In this document: in pieces, positions 1 through 8,047 of the stretch
Numbering within the stretch: position 1 is the stretch's first letter
How the letters are laid out: the number at the start of each line of letters is the position of its first letter
Source: Tessaracoccus lacteus
Lineage (GTDB): Bacteria > Actinomycetota > Actinomycetes > Propionibacteriales > Propionibacteriaceae
NCBI RefSeq assembly: GCF_029917005.1
Contig: NZ_CP123967.1
Span: forward strand, 1,116,001 to 1,180,000
Direction: 5' to 3'
DNA: 64,000 nt
Program-made: the position numbers and the translations under genes
Notes under the pieces: generated by a model
Databases searched by the model: none
What the model saw: only the letters and a program-made list of their open reading frames with translations
Told to the model about the DNA's origin: nothing

Positions 1-1
1 T

Positions 2-715
2 CACCCCGACCCCGACGAGATCGAGGACGCCGGGTGCTGTCTGGGCGACCAGGGTCTGCAGCTGGGGGTTGAGGAGGTTGATCTCGTCGTCGAGGTCACG
101 GATCCGTCGCGCCAGGGACCGCAGCGCGGTCATGGTGGAGGACTGGTCGACGGGGCCGTGGGGTCGGCAGGCGGCCAGCTTCGCGTGGAGGGCCTTCCCA
201 GTGAGTCGGCGGTAGGTGTCGCGGACCTGGTCCGGGGCGGTCACGAGCAGGCTTTTGAGTTGGACGATGGCCTGGGTGCGGGCCTTGACCGCGGACTCCC
301 GCGCCGTCAGGAGGACCCGGATCGCTTCAACATTGCCGGTGCCGGGTTTCGGCAGGGGGAGGGTCTCGCCGGTCAGGAGGGTGCGGGCGGCCAGGATCGC
401 GTCCAACGGGTCGGTCTTGCCATGGAGTCTGCGGGCGGCGCGTTTCGGGCGGATCACCTCACGCACTGCGATCCCGGCCCGGGTCAGGAACCGGGACAGG
501 CCCGCCCCATACGACGAGGTTCCCTCGACCCCGACCAGTGCGACCGTCCCGAACGAAGTGACGAAGTCCAGCAGCTGGCGGTACCCGGTGAGACTGGTCT
601 CGATCTCCAGGTCGCCGAGGAGTGCCCCGGTGGTGTGGTCGAGGACCGCGACGTGGTGGGTGGCGAGATGGGTATCGACTCCCGCTACCACTGTGGATGG
701 ATGGGTTGGCATCAT
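2..715 (-). CDS. IS110-family transposase, 3' end beyond window
   Basis: The minus strand is open from an ATG at 715 down to the window edge, giving 238 codons with no stop, so the gene continues outside. The N-terminus reads VVAGVDTHLATHHVAVLD, followed by VALVGVEGTSSYG and then HGKTDPLDA. These place the acidic residues of the RuvC-like DEDD catalytic domain of IS110 recombinases (D in GVDTH, E in GVEGTSS, DxxD in KTDPLDA). The visible part is therefore the N-terminal DEDD domain plus the start of the coiled-coil; the Transposase_20 domain with its catalytic serine lies outside. A second in-frame ATG at 712 is possible. Known IS110 members are guided by a bridge RNA encoded next to the gene. 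Family assignment is firm; completeness and activity cannot be judged here. Confidence 0.9.
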   Translation of the reverse strand, partial: MMPTHPSTVVAGVDTHLATHHVAVLDHTTGALLGDLEIETSLTGYRQLLDFVTSFGTVALVGVEGTSSYGAGLSRFLTRAGIAVREVIRPKRAARRLHGKTDPLDAILAARTLLTGETLPLPKPGTGNVEAIRVLLTARESAVKARTQAIVQLKSLLVTAPDQVRDTYRRLTGKALHAKLAACRPHGPVDQSSTMTALRSLARRIRDLDDEINLLNPQLQTLVAQTAPGVLDLVGVGV

Positions 716-951
716 GTGAGGTGTCGCCTTTCAAGGGGGGTGACACCTGCTCGGGGACCAGGCAGTCAGGACGCTGACGGCGGCTTGCCAATCAAGCCCC
801 AGGCTCCTATCAAGACATGCCACGGGTCCCCGGGCAGGACTCCGAGAATGTGTCCCCGCCCCGGGCGGAGTGGACAGATCAAACCCAAGACACGAAGTCA
901 GTCGAAGGGAGAGCCACACCCCGCCGAGACGAGGACCTAACAAGTATCAGC
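716..951 (-). ncRNA. IS110 5' non-coding region, candidate bridge RNA
   Basis: About 236 bp lie between the transposase start (715) and the point where the neighbouring REP-like unit becomes recognisable (about 952). No convincing ORF occupies it. In the IS110 group this left non-coding region encodes the bridge RNA that specifies target and donor. A short inverted repeat, AGGTGTC/GACACCT, sits just before the start codon. The outer boundary is inferred because the first REP unit begins abruptly at GTCGAAGGG, whereas the next two copies continue leftwards as CCCTGAGCTT. I did not fold the RNA or identify the guide loops, so the ncRNA call is inference from family knowledge. Confidence 0.5.
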
Positions 952-1386
952 GTCGAAGGGCGCCGAGCGGAGCGAGACGGGAAGGTGGTCCGGTTGGGAC
1001 CCTTCGCTTCGCTCAGGGCGTTTCGACAAGCTCAACGACCCGGGTTGGCGTTTCGACAGGCATGTGCTGAGCTTGTCGAAGTGCTCAACGATCCGGTTGC
1101 GGTTCCCTGAGCTTGTCGAAGGGCGCCGAGCGGAGCGAGACGGGAAGGTGGTCCGGTTGGGACCCTTCGCTTCGCTCAGGGCGTTTCGACAAGCTCAACG
1201 ACCCGGGTTGGCGTTTCGACAGGCATGTGCTGAGCTTGTCGAAGTGCTCAACGATCCGGTTGCGGTTCCCTGAGCTTGTCGAAGGGCGTCGAGCGGAGCG
1301 AGACGGGGAGGTGGTCCGGTTGGGGCCCTTCGCTGCGCTCAGGGCGTTTCGGCAGGCTCAACGAACCGGGTGGCTCAACGACCCGG
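952..1386. repeat. REP-like tandem array, 163-bp period
   Basis: Two essentially identical 163-bp units (953-1115 and 1116-1278) and a diverged partial third (1279 to about 1386). Each unit contains GAGCTTGTCGAAGGGCGCC and GAGCGGAGCGAGACGGG, then the complementary CCCTTCGCTTCGCTCAGGGC and TTTCGACAAGCTC, so each can fold into long hairpins in either strand. The array reads through in several frames only because of GC richness; none of those frames looks like protein. The same family recurs at 44280-44785. Nothing else is seen in this stretch. Confidence 0.9.
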
Positions 1387-1387
1387 G

Positions 1388-2026
1388 TCAGCGGTAGCCG
1401 TCCCACAGCGGCGACGGGAAGAGGACGCGCTCATACCGGGCCCACTCGTCAACCAGGTCGATGGGGGGCTCGCGGAACGAGCGGATCTGCATCCCGTCCA
1501 TGGCCGCGATCGCCATCTCGACCAGGCCGCGCTGGTCCTCCCAGGGGCCGACCGCCTCGGGCAGCCGCCACCGCGTGCCGGAGTACAGCCCCCACACGGC
1601 GTCCGGGCGGTTGCGGAAGTAGTCGTGGGCCGGGTGCTCCGGGGAGGCGGCCTCGACGCCCAGCACCATGTAGAGCCGCATCAGCTGAGGGTGCTCCGCA
1701 TTGTGGGCCACCAGGTAGCGCAGGTAGCCGGGCAGTGAGGCGCCGTCGGGGTGCGTCGCGGCCGGGTCGCCGGTCGCGATGTAGTCTTCGGGGTCGAAGC
1801 GGCGGTCGTAGCCCTCCTCTACCAGCAGCCGCAGCAGGCCGTCCTTGGAGCCCACGTAGTGCAGCAGTCCCGGCTGCGTCAGGTCCACCGCGTCCGCGAC
1901 GTCCTGCAGCGACACGCCGTAGAAGCCCCGCTCGCCGACCAGCCGCACGGCGGCGTCAACGATCTGGCGGCGCCGGACCTCAGGCGTCAGGCGGACGCGT
2001 CTGCGGGGGGTCGTCTGGCTCGGCAC
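1388..2026 (-). CDS. TetR/AcrR family transcriptional regulator
   Basis: A 212-residue protein with an N-terminal TetR helix-turn-helix (RRRQIVDAAVRLVGERGFYG ... SLQDVADAVDLTQPGLLHYVGSKDGLL, about residues 15-60) and a helical ligand-binding C-terminal half. I chose the GTG at 2026 because TACGTT (2039-2034) lies exactly 7 nt upstream, which suits a leaderless transcript; a TTG at 2035 is the longer alternative. It lies downstream of the GH42 beta-galactosidase on the same strand, which may be a target, but no operator was matched to it. Its stop codon abuts the REP array. Ligand unknown. Confidence 0.85.
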   Translation of the reverse strand: MPSQTTPRRRVRLTPEVRRRQIVDAAVRLVGERGFYGVSLQDVADAVDLTQPGLLHYVGSKDGLLRLLVEEGYDRRFDPEDYIATGDPAATHPDGASLPGYLRYLVAHNAEHPQLMRLYMVLGVEAASPEHPAHDYFRNRPDAVWGLYSGTRWRLPEAVGPWEDQRGLVEMAIAAMDGMQIRSFREPPIDLVDEWARYERVLFPSPLWDGYR

Positions 2027-2094
2027 GTCACCCAACGTACCGCGCCTCGCGCGGCCGGACGGGCCTTGACATCGACGGGGGACAGGTTTAGTCC

Positions 2095-2223
2095 TTCACC
2101 GGCCGCATCGTCGGCGCCTACGCGCGCACCGGCGTCGTCGACGTTGAGCGCATCGACTACCGGGGGCAGGACGTCGACCGCTGGTCGGCGGACACGGAAA
2201 CGGCCGGGGTCAGGACTCGATGA
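2095..2223 (+). pseudogene. Glycosidase C-terminal remnant (GH43-like?)
   Basis: Between the TetR gene and the GH42 gene the plus strand can be read as FTGRIVGAYARTGVVDVERI followed by DYRGQD, ending at a TGA at 2221. An in-frame TAG stands immediately upstream (2089). The pattern resembles the C-terminal strand of GH43-type glycosidases (FTG..VG.......ADFDWF.Y). It has no start, is about 42 codons long and overlaps the 3' end of the minus-strand GH42 gene. I read it as a decayed gene end; the family is a guess. Confidence 0.35.
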
Positions 2224-4264
2224 TCGCCAGGTCCCAGGCTCCGACGGTCAGGGCCTTGCCCTCCGCGAGCTCGACGCCGTCCAGCACCGAGCGGCCGGCG
2301 ACGGGGGAGCCGATCGTCACGGTGGAGCCGGAGTAGTTCAGCAGGTAGGTGACGTCGCGGCCGCGGCCGTTGGTCCCGCGCCGGACGGTGACCGTCCCCG
2401 CCAGGTCCTGCGGCCAGGACCACAACCCGGCCTCACGCAGCACCAGCTCGAGGACGCCCCGCAGCACCTCCTGCGATGTCACGGTCGCCACATACGTGGC
2501 GGTGCCGTCGCCGAACCGGTTTCGCGTGACCGCGGCGTAGTCGGACCACGCCGGGTGGTCGTAACCGGCCAGGACGTCGGCGCCTCGCGGCACGAGCAGC
2601 TCCAGCAGCCTCCCGGCGGCCGGATCGGCGCCGTCGACCAGCGGCGCGAGCGCCTCGCCCGGCGCCAGCAGCGCGCCGTCGGGCCTGGTGAACTGGTTGT
2701 ACGTCATGCCGAAGACGTCGGTCAGCGCGTGCGGCGCCCGGTCGTGCCAGACCTTGACGTGCTCGTCGGCCACGGCCGTGCGGAGCGTCGAGATCAGGTG
2801 GCCGCCGCGCTCGACGAAGGCCCGCAGCGACGCCAGCGTGTTCTCCGACGCCGTGTACAGCGCCGGGGTCAGCAGCACGTCGTACGCCGTGAGATCCGCG
2901 TCGACGGGGACGAAGTCCACCTCGACGTTCAGGTCGAACAGCGCGTCGTAGACCCAGCGGAGCACGTCGTTGTACGTCGCCGACGGCCCCGCGAGCTCCG
3001 GGAAGCCCGTTTCGAGCGTGAACCACTTCAGCGCAGTGAGGGCCTCGTTGCTCACCATCACTGCGACGCGGTTGGCCTTGCGCAGGTGCAGCAGCGAGGG
3101 CGAGTGCGCGGCCCACTCGCGCCCGACGACGGCGGCCTCGTCGTAGGTGGGGTTGGGCTCGAAGTCGTGAGACAGCAGCCCCTTCCAGTACGTCTCGAAG
3201 GAGTTGTGCAGCGAGTGCCAGTGCCAGTACATGACGCCGTCGGCGCCGCTGGCGAGGTGGCTGTAGGCCTGCAGCCGCAGCTGGCCGGGGTAGGGGAGCC
3301 AGCCCATCTGGCCCTGGGCCTGGGTCTCGAGCACGAGGTAGTTCGCGCCGCCCTTGATCGAGCGCGCCATGTCGCCGCCGAACGCGATCTCGCGCCCGGT
3401 CAGCTGCGACTGTGTCGGGTGGTAGATGTCGACGCCCGCCAGGTCGACCGTGCGGGCGGCCGTGAAGTGGTCCGCCGCGGGCTGCAGCCCGTAGGACCAG
3501 CCCGGCGCCCAGTCGAAGTCGAAGTTCTGCGTGACGAACTGCTCCTCGCGCGTGTACTCGCGCACGATGCCGGCCTGCCAGCCGAGGAAGTTGTCGACCA
3601 GCGAGCGGCGGAACTCGTCCCAGGCGGCGCCGAGCGAGCCGTTGATCGTGCCGCGCACGTCCGGGAAGTCCTCCCAGGCGTCGATGCGGTTGGACCAGTA
3701 GGCCAGGCCGAACGCGTCGTTCATGGCCGCGAGGTCCCCGCCGAAGCGGTCCTTCAGGTGCTTGACGAAGACGCGCTGCGCCCCGACCGAGGCGGTGTCG
3801 TAGTACTTGGTCTCGTTGTCGACCTGGAAGCCGATGATCGCGGGATGGCCTGCGACGTGGCTCAGCAGCGTGCGCATGGCCCGCTCGGCGTGGAACAGGT
3901 ACGCCGGCGACGTGATGTCCATGATCTGGCGGGCGCCGTAGCGGGCCTCGCCGCGGGACGTCTCGGCCAGCACCTCGGGGTGCGAGGCGACGAGCCAGGC
4001 CGGCACCGCGTACGTCGGGGTGCCGACGATGACCTTCATCCCGGCCGCGGACATGGTCTCCAGCGCCTTGTCGACGTGGCTGAGGTCGAAGACCCCGGGC
4101 TGCGGCTCGAGCGAGCTCCAGGTGGACTCCGCGATGCGCACGACGTTCAGCCCGGCGTCGCGCATCATCTCGGCGTCGGTCTCGACCCTGTCGTAGGGCA
4201 GGTACTCCTCGTAGTAGGCCGCCCCGTACAGCAGGTAGTCGTTCGTCGCACGGTTCGTCGTCAC
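2210..4264 (-). CDS. GH42 beta-galactosidase
   Basis: A 684-residue protein matching the length and architecture of glycoside hydrolase family 42: a (beta/alpha)8 barrel at about 10-390, a trimerisation domain at about 390-610 and a small C-terminal beta domain. The acid/base is E151 in QVDNETKYY. The nucleophile is E313 in YLVLETQAQGQ, with MGW just after. It hydrolyses terminal beta-D-galactosides and is cytosolic (no signal peptide). The start is GTG at 4264 with a purine-rich GAGAGAG just upstream. Two palindromes lie between this gene and def (4281-4311 and 4309-4323), suggesting sugar-responsive control. It probably has its own promoter, since def ends about 100 bp upstream. Confidence 0.93.
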   Translation of the reverse strand: MTTNRATNDYLLYGAAYYEEYLPYDRVETDAEMMRDAGLNVVRIAESTWSSLEPQPGVFDLSHVDKALETMSAAGMKVIVGTPTYAVPAWLVASHPEVLAETSRGEARYGARQIMDITSPAYLFHAERAMRTLLSHVAGHPAIIGFQVDNETKYYDTASVGAQRVFVKHLKDRFGGDLAAMNDAFGLAYWSNRIDAWEDFPDVRGTINGSLGAAWDEFRRSLVDNFLGWQAGIVREYTREEQFVTQNFDFDWAPGWSYGLQPAADHFTAARTVDLAGVDIYHPTQSQLTGREIAFGGDMARSIKGGANYLVLETQAQGQMGWLPYPGQLRLQAYSHLASGADGVMYWHWHSLHNSFETYWKGLLSHDFEPNPTYDEAAVVGREWAAHSPSLLHLRKANRVAVMVSNEALTALKWFTLETGFPELAGPSATYNDVLRWVYDALFDLNVEVDFVPVDADLTAYDVLLTPALYTASENTLASLRAFVERGGHLISTLRTAVADEHVKVWHDRAPHALTDVFGMTYNQFTRPDGALLAPGEALAPLVDGADPAAGRLLELLVPRGADVLAGYDHPAWSDYAAVTRNRFGDGTATYVATVTSQEVLRGVLELVLREAGLWSWPQDLAGTVTVRRGTNGRGRDVTYLLNYSGSTVTIGSPVAGRSVLDGVELAEGKALTVGAWDLAIIES

Positions 4265-4280
4265 GGCGCTCTCTCTTGTC

Positions 4281-4311
4281 AGCTCGCCCTCGTTGGCGAT
4301 GAGGGCGAGCT
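4281..4311 (-). promoter_or_regulatory. 11-bp perfect inverted repeat upstream of GH42 gene
   Basis: AGCTCGCCCTC (4281-4291) and GAGGGCGAGCT (4301-4311) are perfectly complementary with a 9-nt loop. It lies 17 nt upstream of the GH42 GTG. It could be an operator, a leader hairpin, or a terminator for def, which ends at 4371 on the same strand; there is no T-tract on the GH42-proximal side. Confidence 0.5.
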
Positions 4312-4323
4312 TACCAAGTAAGC
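4309..4323 (-). promoter_or_regulatory. Putative repressor operator upstream of GH42 gene
   Basis: GCTTACCAAGTAAGC is a perfect 6-bp inverted repeat with a 3-bp spacer, overlapping TAAGCGCTA, which resembles half of a LacI-family operator. No LacI gene is in the window; the nearest regulator is the TetR at 1388-2026. Function inferred from position and symmetry only. Confidence 0.4.
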
Positions 4324-4370
4324 GCTAGATAAGCGATGGTGGAGGCGACGGGACCGCAGTGTCGGACGCC

Positions 4371-5018
4371 TCAGCGGCGCTGCGGGCCCTTCGGGGTGGG
4401 CTCGGCCTGCGGCTCGGTCGAGCCGGGAGGCGTGGCGGCCTTCGCCTTCGGGGAGACGGGCCAGTCGTCCGGGTAGCGCCAGGCCAGCTCCTCGACTTGG
4501 CTGTCGAGCTTGCGTCGGGAGCGCGCCGAGAGTCGGTCGCCGAAGACGGTGCCGTTCAGGTGGTCGGTCTCGTGCTGGAGGCAGCGGGCGAGCAGCCCGG
4601 TGCCCTCGATCGTGATGTCGTTGCCGAAGGCGTCCTGGCCGGTGCAGGTCGACAGGTCGGGGCGAGGAACGCTCTGGTAGCCGCCGGGCCACGACAGGCA
4701 GCCCTCCTCCGACGGGTCGAGGTTGCGGTCCTTGCCCTCGGGGAGAGTGACCACCGGGTTGCAGACCACGCCGCGGCGGATGCGGTCGTCGCCGTCGGGG
4801 CACTCGTAGATGAACACGGCCAGCCCGACGCCGACCTGCGTCGCCGCCAGTCCGACGCCCTCGGCGGCGCGCATGGTCGCGAACATGTCGCGCACCAGCG
4901 TGTGCAGTTCCTCGCCGAACTCGGTCACGGGCTCGGTCTGCTGGTGCATCACGGGGGTGCCCCACCGTGTGATGGGCAGGATCCTGCCGCCCTTGGTCAG
5001 ATCCGGCTGCGTGCTCAT
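4371..5018 (-). CDS. def: Peptide deformylase
   Basis: A 215-residue protein that removes the N-formyl group from nascent polypeptides (metal-dependent, cytosolic). All three family motifs are intact: GVGLAATQVG (54-63), EGCLSWP (105-111, metal ligand C107) and HETDH (149-153, two His ligands and catalytic Glu). The ATG at 5018 is chosen over the upstream in-frame ATG at 5087 because AGGAGG lies 8 nt before it. The C-terminal 30 residues are Pro/Ala-rich and not part of the enzyme fold. It is divergent from xerC, which starts 95 bp away. Confidence 0.95.
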   Translation of the reverse strand: MSTQPDLTKGGRILPITRWGTPVMHQQTEPVTEFGEELHTLVRDMFATMRAAEGVGLAATQVGVGLAVFIYECPDGDDRIRRGVVCNPVVTLPEGKDRNLDPSEEGCLSWPGGYQSVPRPDLSTCTGQDAFGNDITIEGTGLLARCLQHETDHLNGTVFGDRLSARSRRKLDSQVEELAWRYPDDWPVSPKAKAATPPGSTEPQAEPTPKGPQRR

Positions 5019-5113
5019 GCGGCGTCCTCCTGCTGGTCTACAACAGTGGTCAAGTATGCCGCACTGCGTGGCGGTGGCCCCGCTCACGGTGGGTCCGGGC
5101 CAGACTGGGCGGC

Positions 5114-6010
5114 ATGGACCTCGCGCCCGGCTGGGACGCCCTGATCGACGAGTACCGCTCCCATCTGACGGCCGAGCGGGGACTGTCCGTGCACACCGTG
5201 CGCGCCTACACCTCCGACCTCACCGAGCTCGCCGCGCAGGTGGCGGTGCCGCCGTCGGCTGTCACCCTGGCCGGCCTGCGCGGCTGGCTTGCCGCGATGG
5301 CCGACGCCGAGGCCGCGCCCGCGACCGTGCAGCGTCGCGTCGCGTGCGTGCGGGGGTTCTTCGCCTGGGCAGCCCGAGAGGGATATGTGGCGGCTGACCC
5401 GGCGGCACGCCTGAAGGCGCCGAAGCGGGGCAGGCGCCTGCCGAAGGTGCTGTCCGCCGACACCATGGCCGAGGTGCTCGACGGCGCCGAGGTTCGCGCG
5501 GCGGAGGAGGGCAGTGCGATCACGGTGCGCGACGCCGCCCTGCTGGAGATCCTCTACTCGAGCGGGCTCCGCGTCTCCGAACTGGTGGGGCTGCGGCTGC
5601 GCGACGTCGACCGCGAGCGGCGCGCCGTCACCGTCCTCGGCAAGGGCGGCAAGGAGCGCACCGTCCCGCTCGGCACGCCGGCGCTGGCCGCGTTGGACGC
5701 CTGGCTGGCGAGGCGACCGGAGCTCGCCGGGCCGGCCAGCCCCGACACGGTCTTCCTGGGCGAGCGCGGCGGCGCCCTCGACCCGCGGGTGGCCCGCCGC
5801 GTCGTGCACGCCGCCACGGGGCCGGGGGAGGGGGTCGGCCCGCACGCCCTGCGACACGCCATGGCGACGCACCTCGTGGAGGGCGGCGCGGACCTGCGCA
5901 GCGTCCAGGAGATGCTCGGCCACGCGTCGGTGGCCACCACCCAGATCTACACGCATGTCACCTCCGAGCGGCTCAACCAGGCCTACCGACAGGCGCATCC
6001 CCGGGCCTGA
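5114..6010 (+). CDS. xerC: Tyrosine recombinase XerC
   Basis: A 298-residue site-specific recombinase with an N-terminal SAM-like core-binding domain (1-100) and a catalytic domain (110-298). The catalytic set is complete: R153 (SGLRVSE), a Lys in the GKGGK beta-hairpin (about 177), H244/R247 (HALRH), H270 (LGHAS) and nucleophile Y279 (QIYTHV). With XerD it resolves chromosome dimers at dif. XerC rather than XerD is inferred from its position near rpsB, the usual actinobacterial site. No Shine-Dalgarno is evident; CAGACT lies 7 nt before the ATG, so the transcript may be leaderless. Confidence 0.9.
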   Translation: MDLAPGWDALIDEYRSHLTAERGLSVHTVRAYTSDLTELAAQVAVPPSAVTLAGLRGWLAAMADAEAAPATVQRRVACVRGFFAWAAREGYVAADPAARLKAPKRGRRLPKVLSADTMAEVLDGAEVRAAEEGSAITVRDAALLEILYSSGLRVSELVGLRLRDVDRERRAVTVLGKGGKERTVPLGTPALAALDAWLARRPELAGPASPDTVFLGERGGALDPRVARRVVHAATGPGEGVGPHALRHAMATHLVEGGADLRSVQEMLGHASVATTQIYTHVTSERLNQAYRQAHPRA

Positions 6011-6013
6011 GCG

Positions 6014-6898
6014 TCACAGCGTGAGGGGGTCGATCAGCTGCCCGTCCCGCCACGCCATCCAGTGCAGGTGGCACCCCGTCGACAGGCCCGTCGTCCCAAC
6101 GCTGCCGAGCCGTTCCCCGGCCCCGACCCGTTGCCCGACCTGCACCTCGATGCCGGGGAGGTGGTTGTACGCGGTCACCAGCCCGGACCCGTGGTCGACG
6201 AACACCCGCCACCCGTAGGCGGAGCTCCAGAGCGTCCGCGTCACCGTCCCCGCCCACGGCGCCGCGACCGCCGTCCCGCAGGCCGCGGCGATGTCGGAGC
6301 CGTCGTGGAGTGAGGTCACGCCCGTGATCGGATGCACCCGCATCCCGAACCGGGAGGTGATCCGCCCCTGCACGGGCAGCCGGTCCGGCGAGGAGCGCGC
6401 GGGCCCGATGGTCCGGGGCGTCGGAGGCGAGGCCCCGAGGGGGAGGAGCGCGACGACCGGCGCGTCGAGGTAGCCGAGCGGGTCCGCGTAGTCCGCCCCG
6501 TCCGTCAGCCCCCAGTGCAGGCAGGCCCGCGGGCAGTGCCCGGCCAGCAGCGTGCCGATGACCTCGCCCGCCGCGACCACCGTCCCTGCCGATACCGCGG
6601 CCCGCACGGGCTGATAGGTCGTGCGCCAGCCGTTGCCATGGTCCACCGAGACCGTGGCTGTCCCGGCTACGGTACCCGCGAAGGACACGGTGCCCGCGGC
6701 GCCCGCGGCCACGCTCTGGCCGACCTCGCCGGCCAGGTCGACTCCCCGATGCCCCGCCGCGTAGCGGCCCACGTCGTCGAAGGCTCGCAGCACCTCGCCC
6801 TCCACCGGACGGGTCAGGCTGAGGCCCTCTGCCTGGGCCGGGCGAGGGCCGGACAGGAGCGCGAGGACGGTGATGAGGAGCAGCAGGAGGCGTCGCAT
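6014..6898 (-). CDS. Secreted M23 metallopeptidase with two M23 domains
   Basis: 294 residues starting RRLLLLLITVLALLSG, a clear Sec signal peptide cleaved near AQA|EG; this fixes the start at the ATG at 6898. Two LytM-like modules follow. The first (about 30-140) is the actinobacterial type, with HRGVD and CLHWGL in place of HLHW. The second (about 170-290) has SRFGMRVHP, LHDGSD and CHLHW, the complete HxxxD/HxH zinc set. It probably cleaves or remodels peptidoglycan, or activates an amidase if the first domain is inactive. It converges on xerC with only 3 bp between the stops and diverges from rpsB, a common actinobacterial arrangement. Confidence 0.9.
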   Translation of the reverse strand: MRRLLLLLITVLALLSGPRPAQAEGLSLTRPVEGEVLRAFDDVGRYAAGHRGVDLAGEVGQSVAAGAAGTVSFAGTVAGTATVSVDHGNGWRTTYQPVRAAVSAGTVVAAGEVIGTLLAGHCPRACLHWGLTDGADYADPLGYLDAPVVALLPLGASPPTPRTIGPARSSPDRLPVQGRITSRFGMRVHPITGVTSLHDGSDIAAACGTAVAAPWAGTVTRTLWSSAYGWRVFVDHGSGLVTAYNHLPGIEVQVGQRVGAGERLGSVGTTGLSTGCHLHWMAWRDGQLIDPLTL

Positions 6899-6972
6899 AT
6901 GACAGTGATGACCGACCCGGCCCGTCGCGCGTCGAGGAGCGTGCCGCCTGTGGACAGGGCAGGGCACCCGCG

Positions 6973-7003
6973 TTTGTCGCCCGCGAGGTCGCGGGCGTAA
7001 GAT
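6973..7003 (+). promoter_or_regulatory. rpsB promoter
   Basis: TTTGTC (6973-6978) and TAAGAT (6998-7003) are separated by 19 bp (18 if the -35 is read as TTGTCG), leaving a leader of about 120 nt before the rpsB ATG at 7132. I saw no known riboswitch in the leader; ribosomal autoregulation is possible but not shown. Confidence 0.55.
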
Positions 7004-7131
7004 GGGCGGTCGCAACCCGCACGGGTTGACAACGCATGCGCTGCACGGGAGACCGTCGGCCGTCGCAGGGTCCCGCAATGGCGGGTGCGGCGGACGGGCG
7101 CATCAGGCAAGAACCTACGAAAGGAACGGCC

Positions 7132-8013
7132 ATGGCCGTCGTCACCACGCGTCAGCTGCTCGAGAGCGGCGTCCACTTCGGGCACCAGACCCGTCGCTGG
7201 AACCCCAAGATGAAGCGATTCATCTTCACCGAGCGCAACGGCATCTACATCATCGACCTGCAGCTGTCGCTGACCTACATCGACAAGGCGTACAAGTTCG
7301 TCAAGAGCACCGTCGCCCGCGGCGGACAGGTCCTGTTCGTCGGCACGAAGAAGCAGGCCCAGGAGGCCATCGCCGAGCAGGCCACCCGCGTCGGCATGCC
7401 CTACGTCAACCAGCGTTGGCTCGGCGGCATGCTCACCAACTTCCACACCGTCACGAAGCGGATCCAGCGCCTGAAGGAGCTCGAGGCCCTCGACTCCGAC
7501 ACCGCTGCCTCCAGCGGCCTGACGAAGAAGGAGCTCCTGCAGCTCGACCGCGAGCGCACCAAGCTCGACAAGACTCTCGGCGGCATCCGCGACATGGCCA
7601 AGACCCCGCAGGCCGTGTGGATCGTCGACACCAAGAAGGAGCACCTCGCCGTTGACGAGGCCCGCAAGCTGAACATCCCGGTCGTCGGCATCCTCGACAC
7701 CAACTGCGACCCCGACGAGGTCGACTACGCCGTTCCGGGCAACGACGACGCGATCCGCTCCGTCGCCCTGCTGACCCGCATCATCGCCGACGCCGTCGCC
7801 GAGGGCCTCATCGAGCGCTCCGCCGGCAAGTCCGGTGACGAGGCTCAGGCCGAGCCCATGCCCGACTGGGAGCGCGAGCTCCTTGGCGCGGACCAGGCTC
7901 CCGCCGCCGAGGTCGCCGAGGAGGCCACCGACGCCCAGGCCGCCGAGCTGACCGAGGCCGTCGAGGCTCCCGCTGCCGAGGCGCCCGCCGCCGAGGCCAC
8001 CGAAGCCAACTGA
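7132..8013 (+). CDS. rpsB: 30S ribosomal protein S2
   Basis: 293 residues beginning [22 protein letters not shown], the canonical S2 N-terminus, followed by NGIYIIDL and [11 protein letters not shown] small-subunit protein needed for S1/mRNA docking. The ATG at 7132 has AAAGGAAC upstream and replaces longer in-frame starts. The C-terminal 55 residues are an acidic Ala/Glu-rich tail, typical of actinobacterial S2. Followed 34 bp later by tsf, the universal rpsB-tsf pair. Confidence 0.97.
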   Translation: MAVVTTRQLLESGVHFGHQTRRWNPKMKRFIFTERNGIYIIDLQLSLTYIDKAYKFVKSTVARGGQVLFVGTKKQAQEAIAEQATRVGMPYVNQRWLGGMLTNFHTVTKRIQRLKELEALDSDTAASSGLTKKELLQLDRERTKLDKTLGGIRDMAKTPQAVWIVDTKKEHLAVDEARKLNIPVVGILDTNCDPDEVDYAVPGNDDAIRSVALLTRIIADAVAEGLIERSAGKSGDEAQAEPMPDWERELLGADQAPAAEVAEEATDAQAAELTEAVEAPAAEAPAAEATEAN

Positions 8014-8047
8014 TCTCCACACTCGAGAAGACGGGAAGAACCGACAC

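Noticed and set aside
952-1386. Possible CRISPR array
   Set aside because: The repeat period is 163 bp with no unique spacers and with internal inverted blocks. It is a REP-type array. The same reasoning excludes 44280-44785.
4281-4311. Rho-independent terminator of def
   Set aside because: The stem is perfect but no T-tract follows in the def direction and it lies 17 bp from the GH42 start; kept as a regulatory element of uncertain role.
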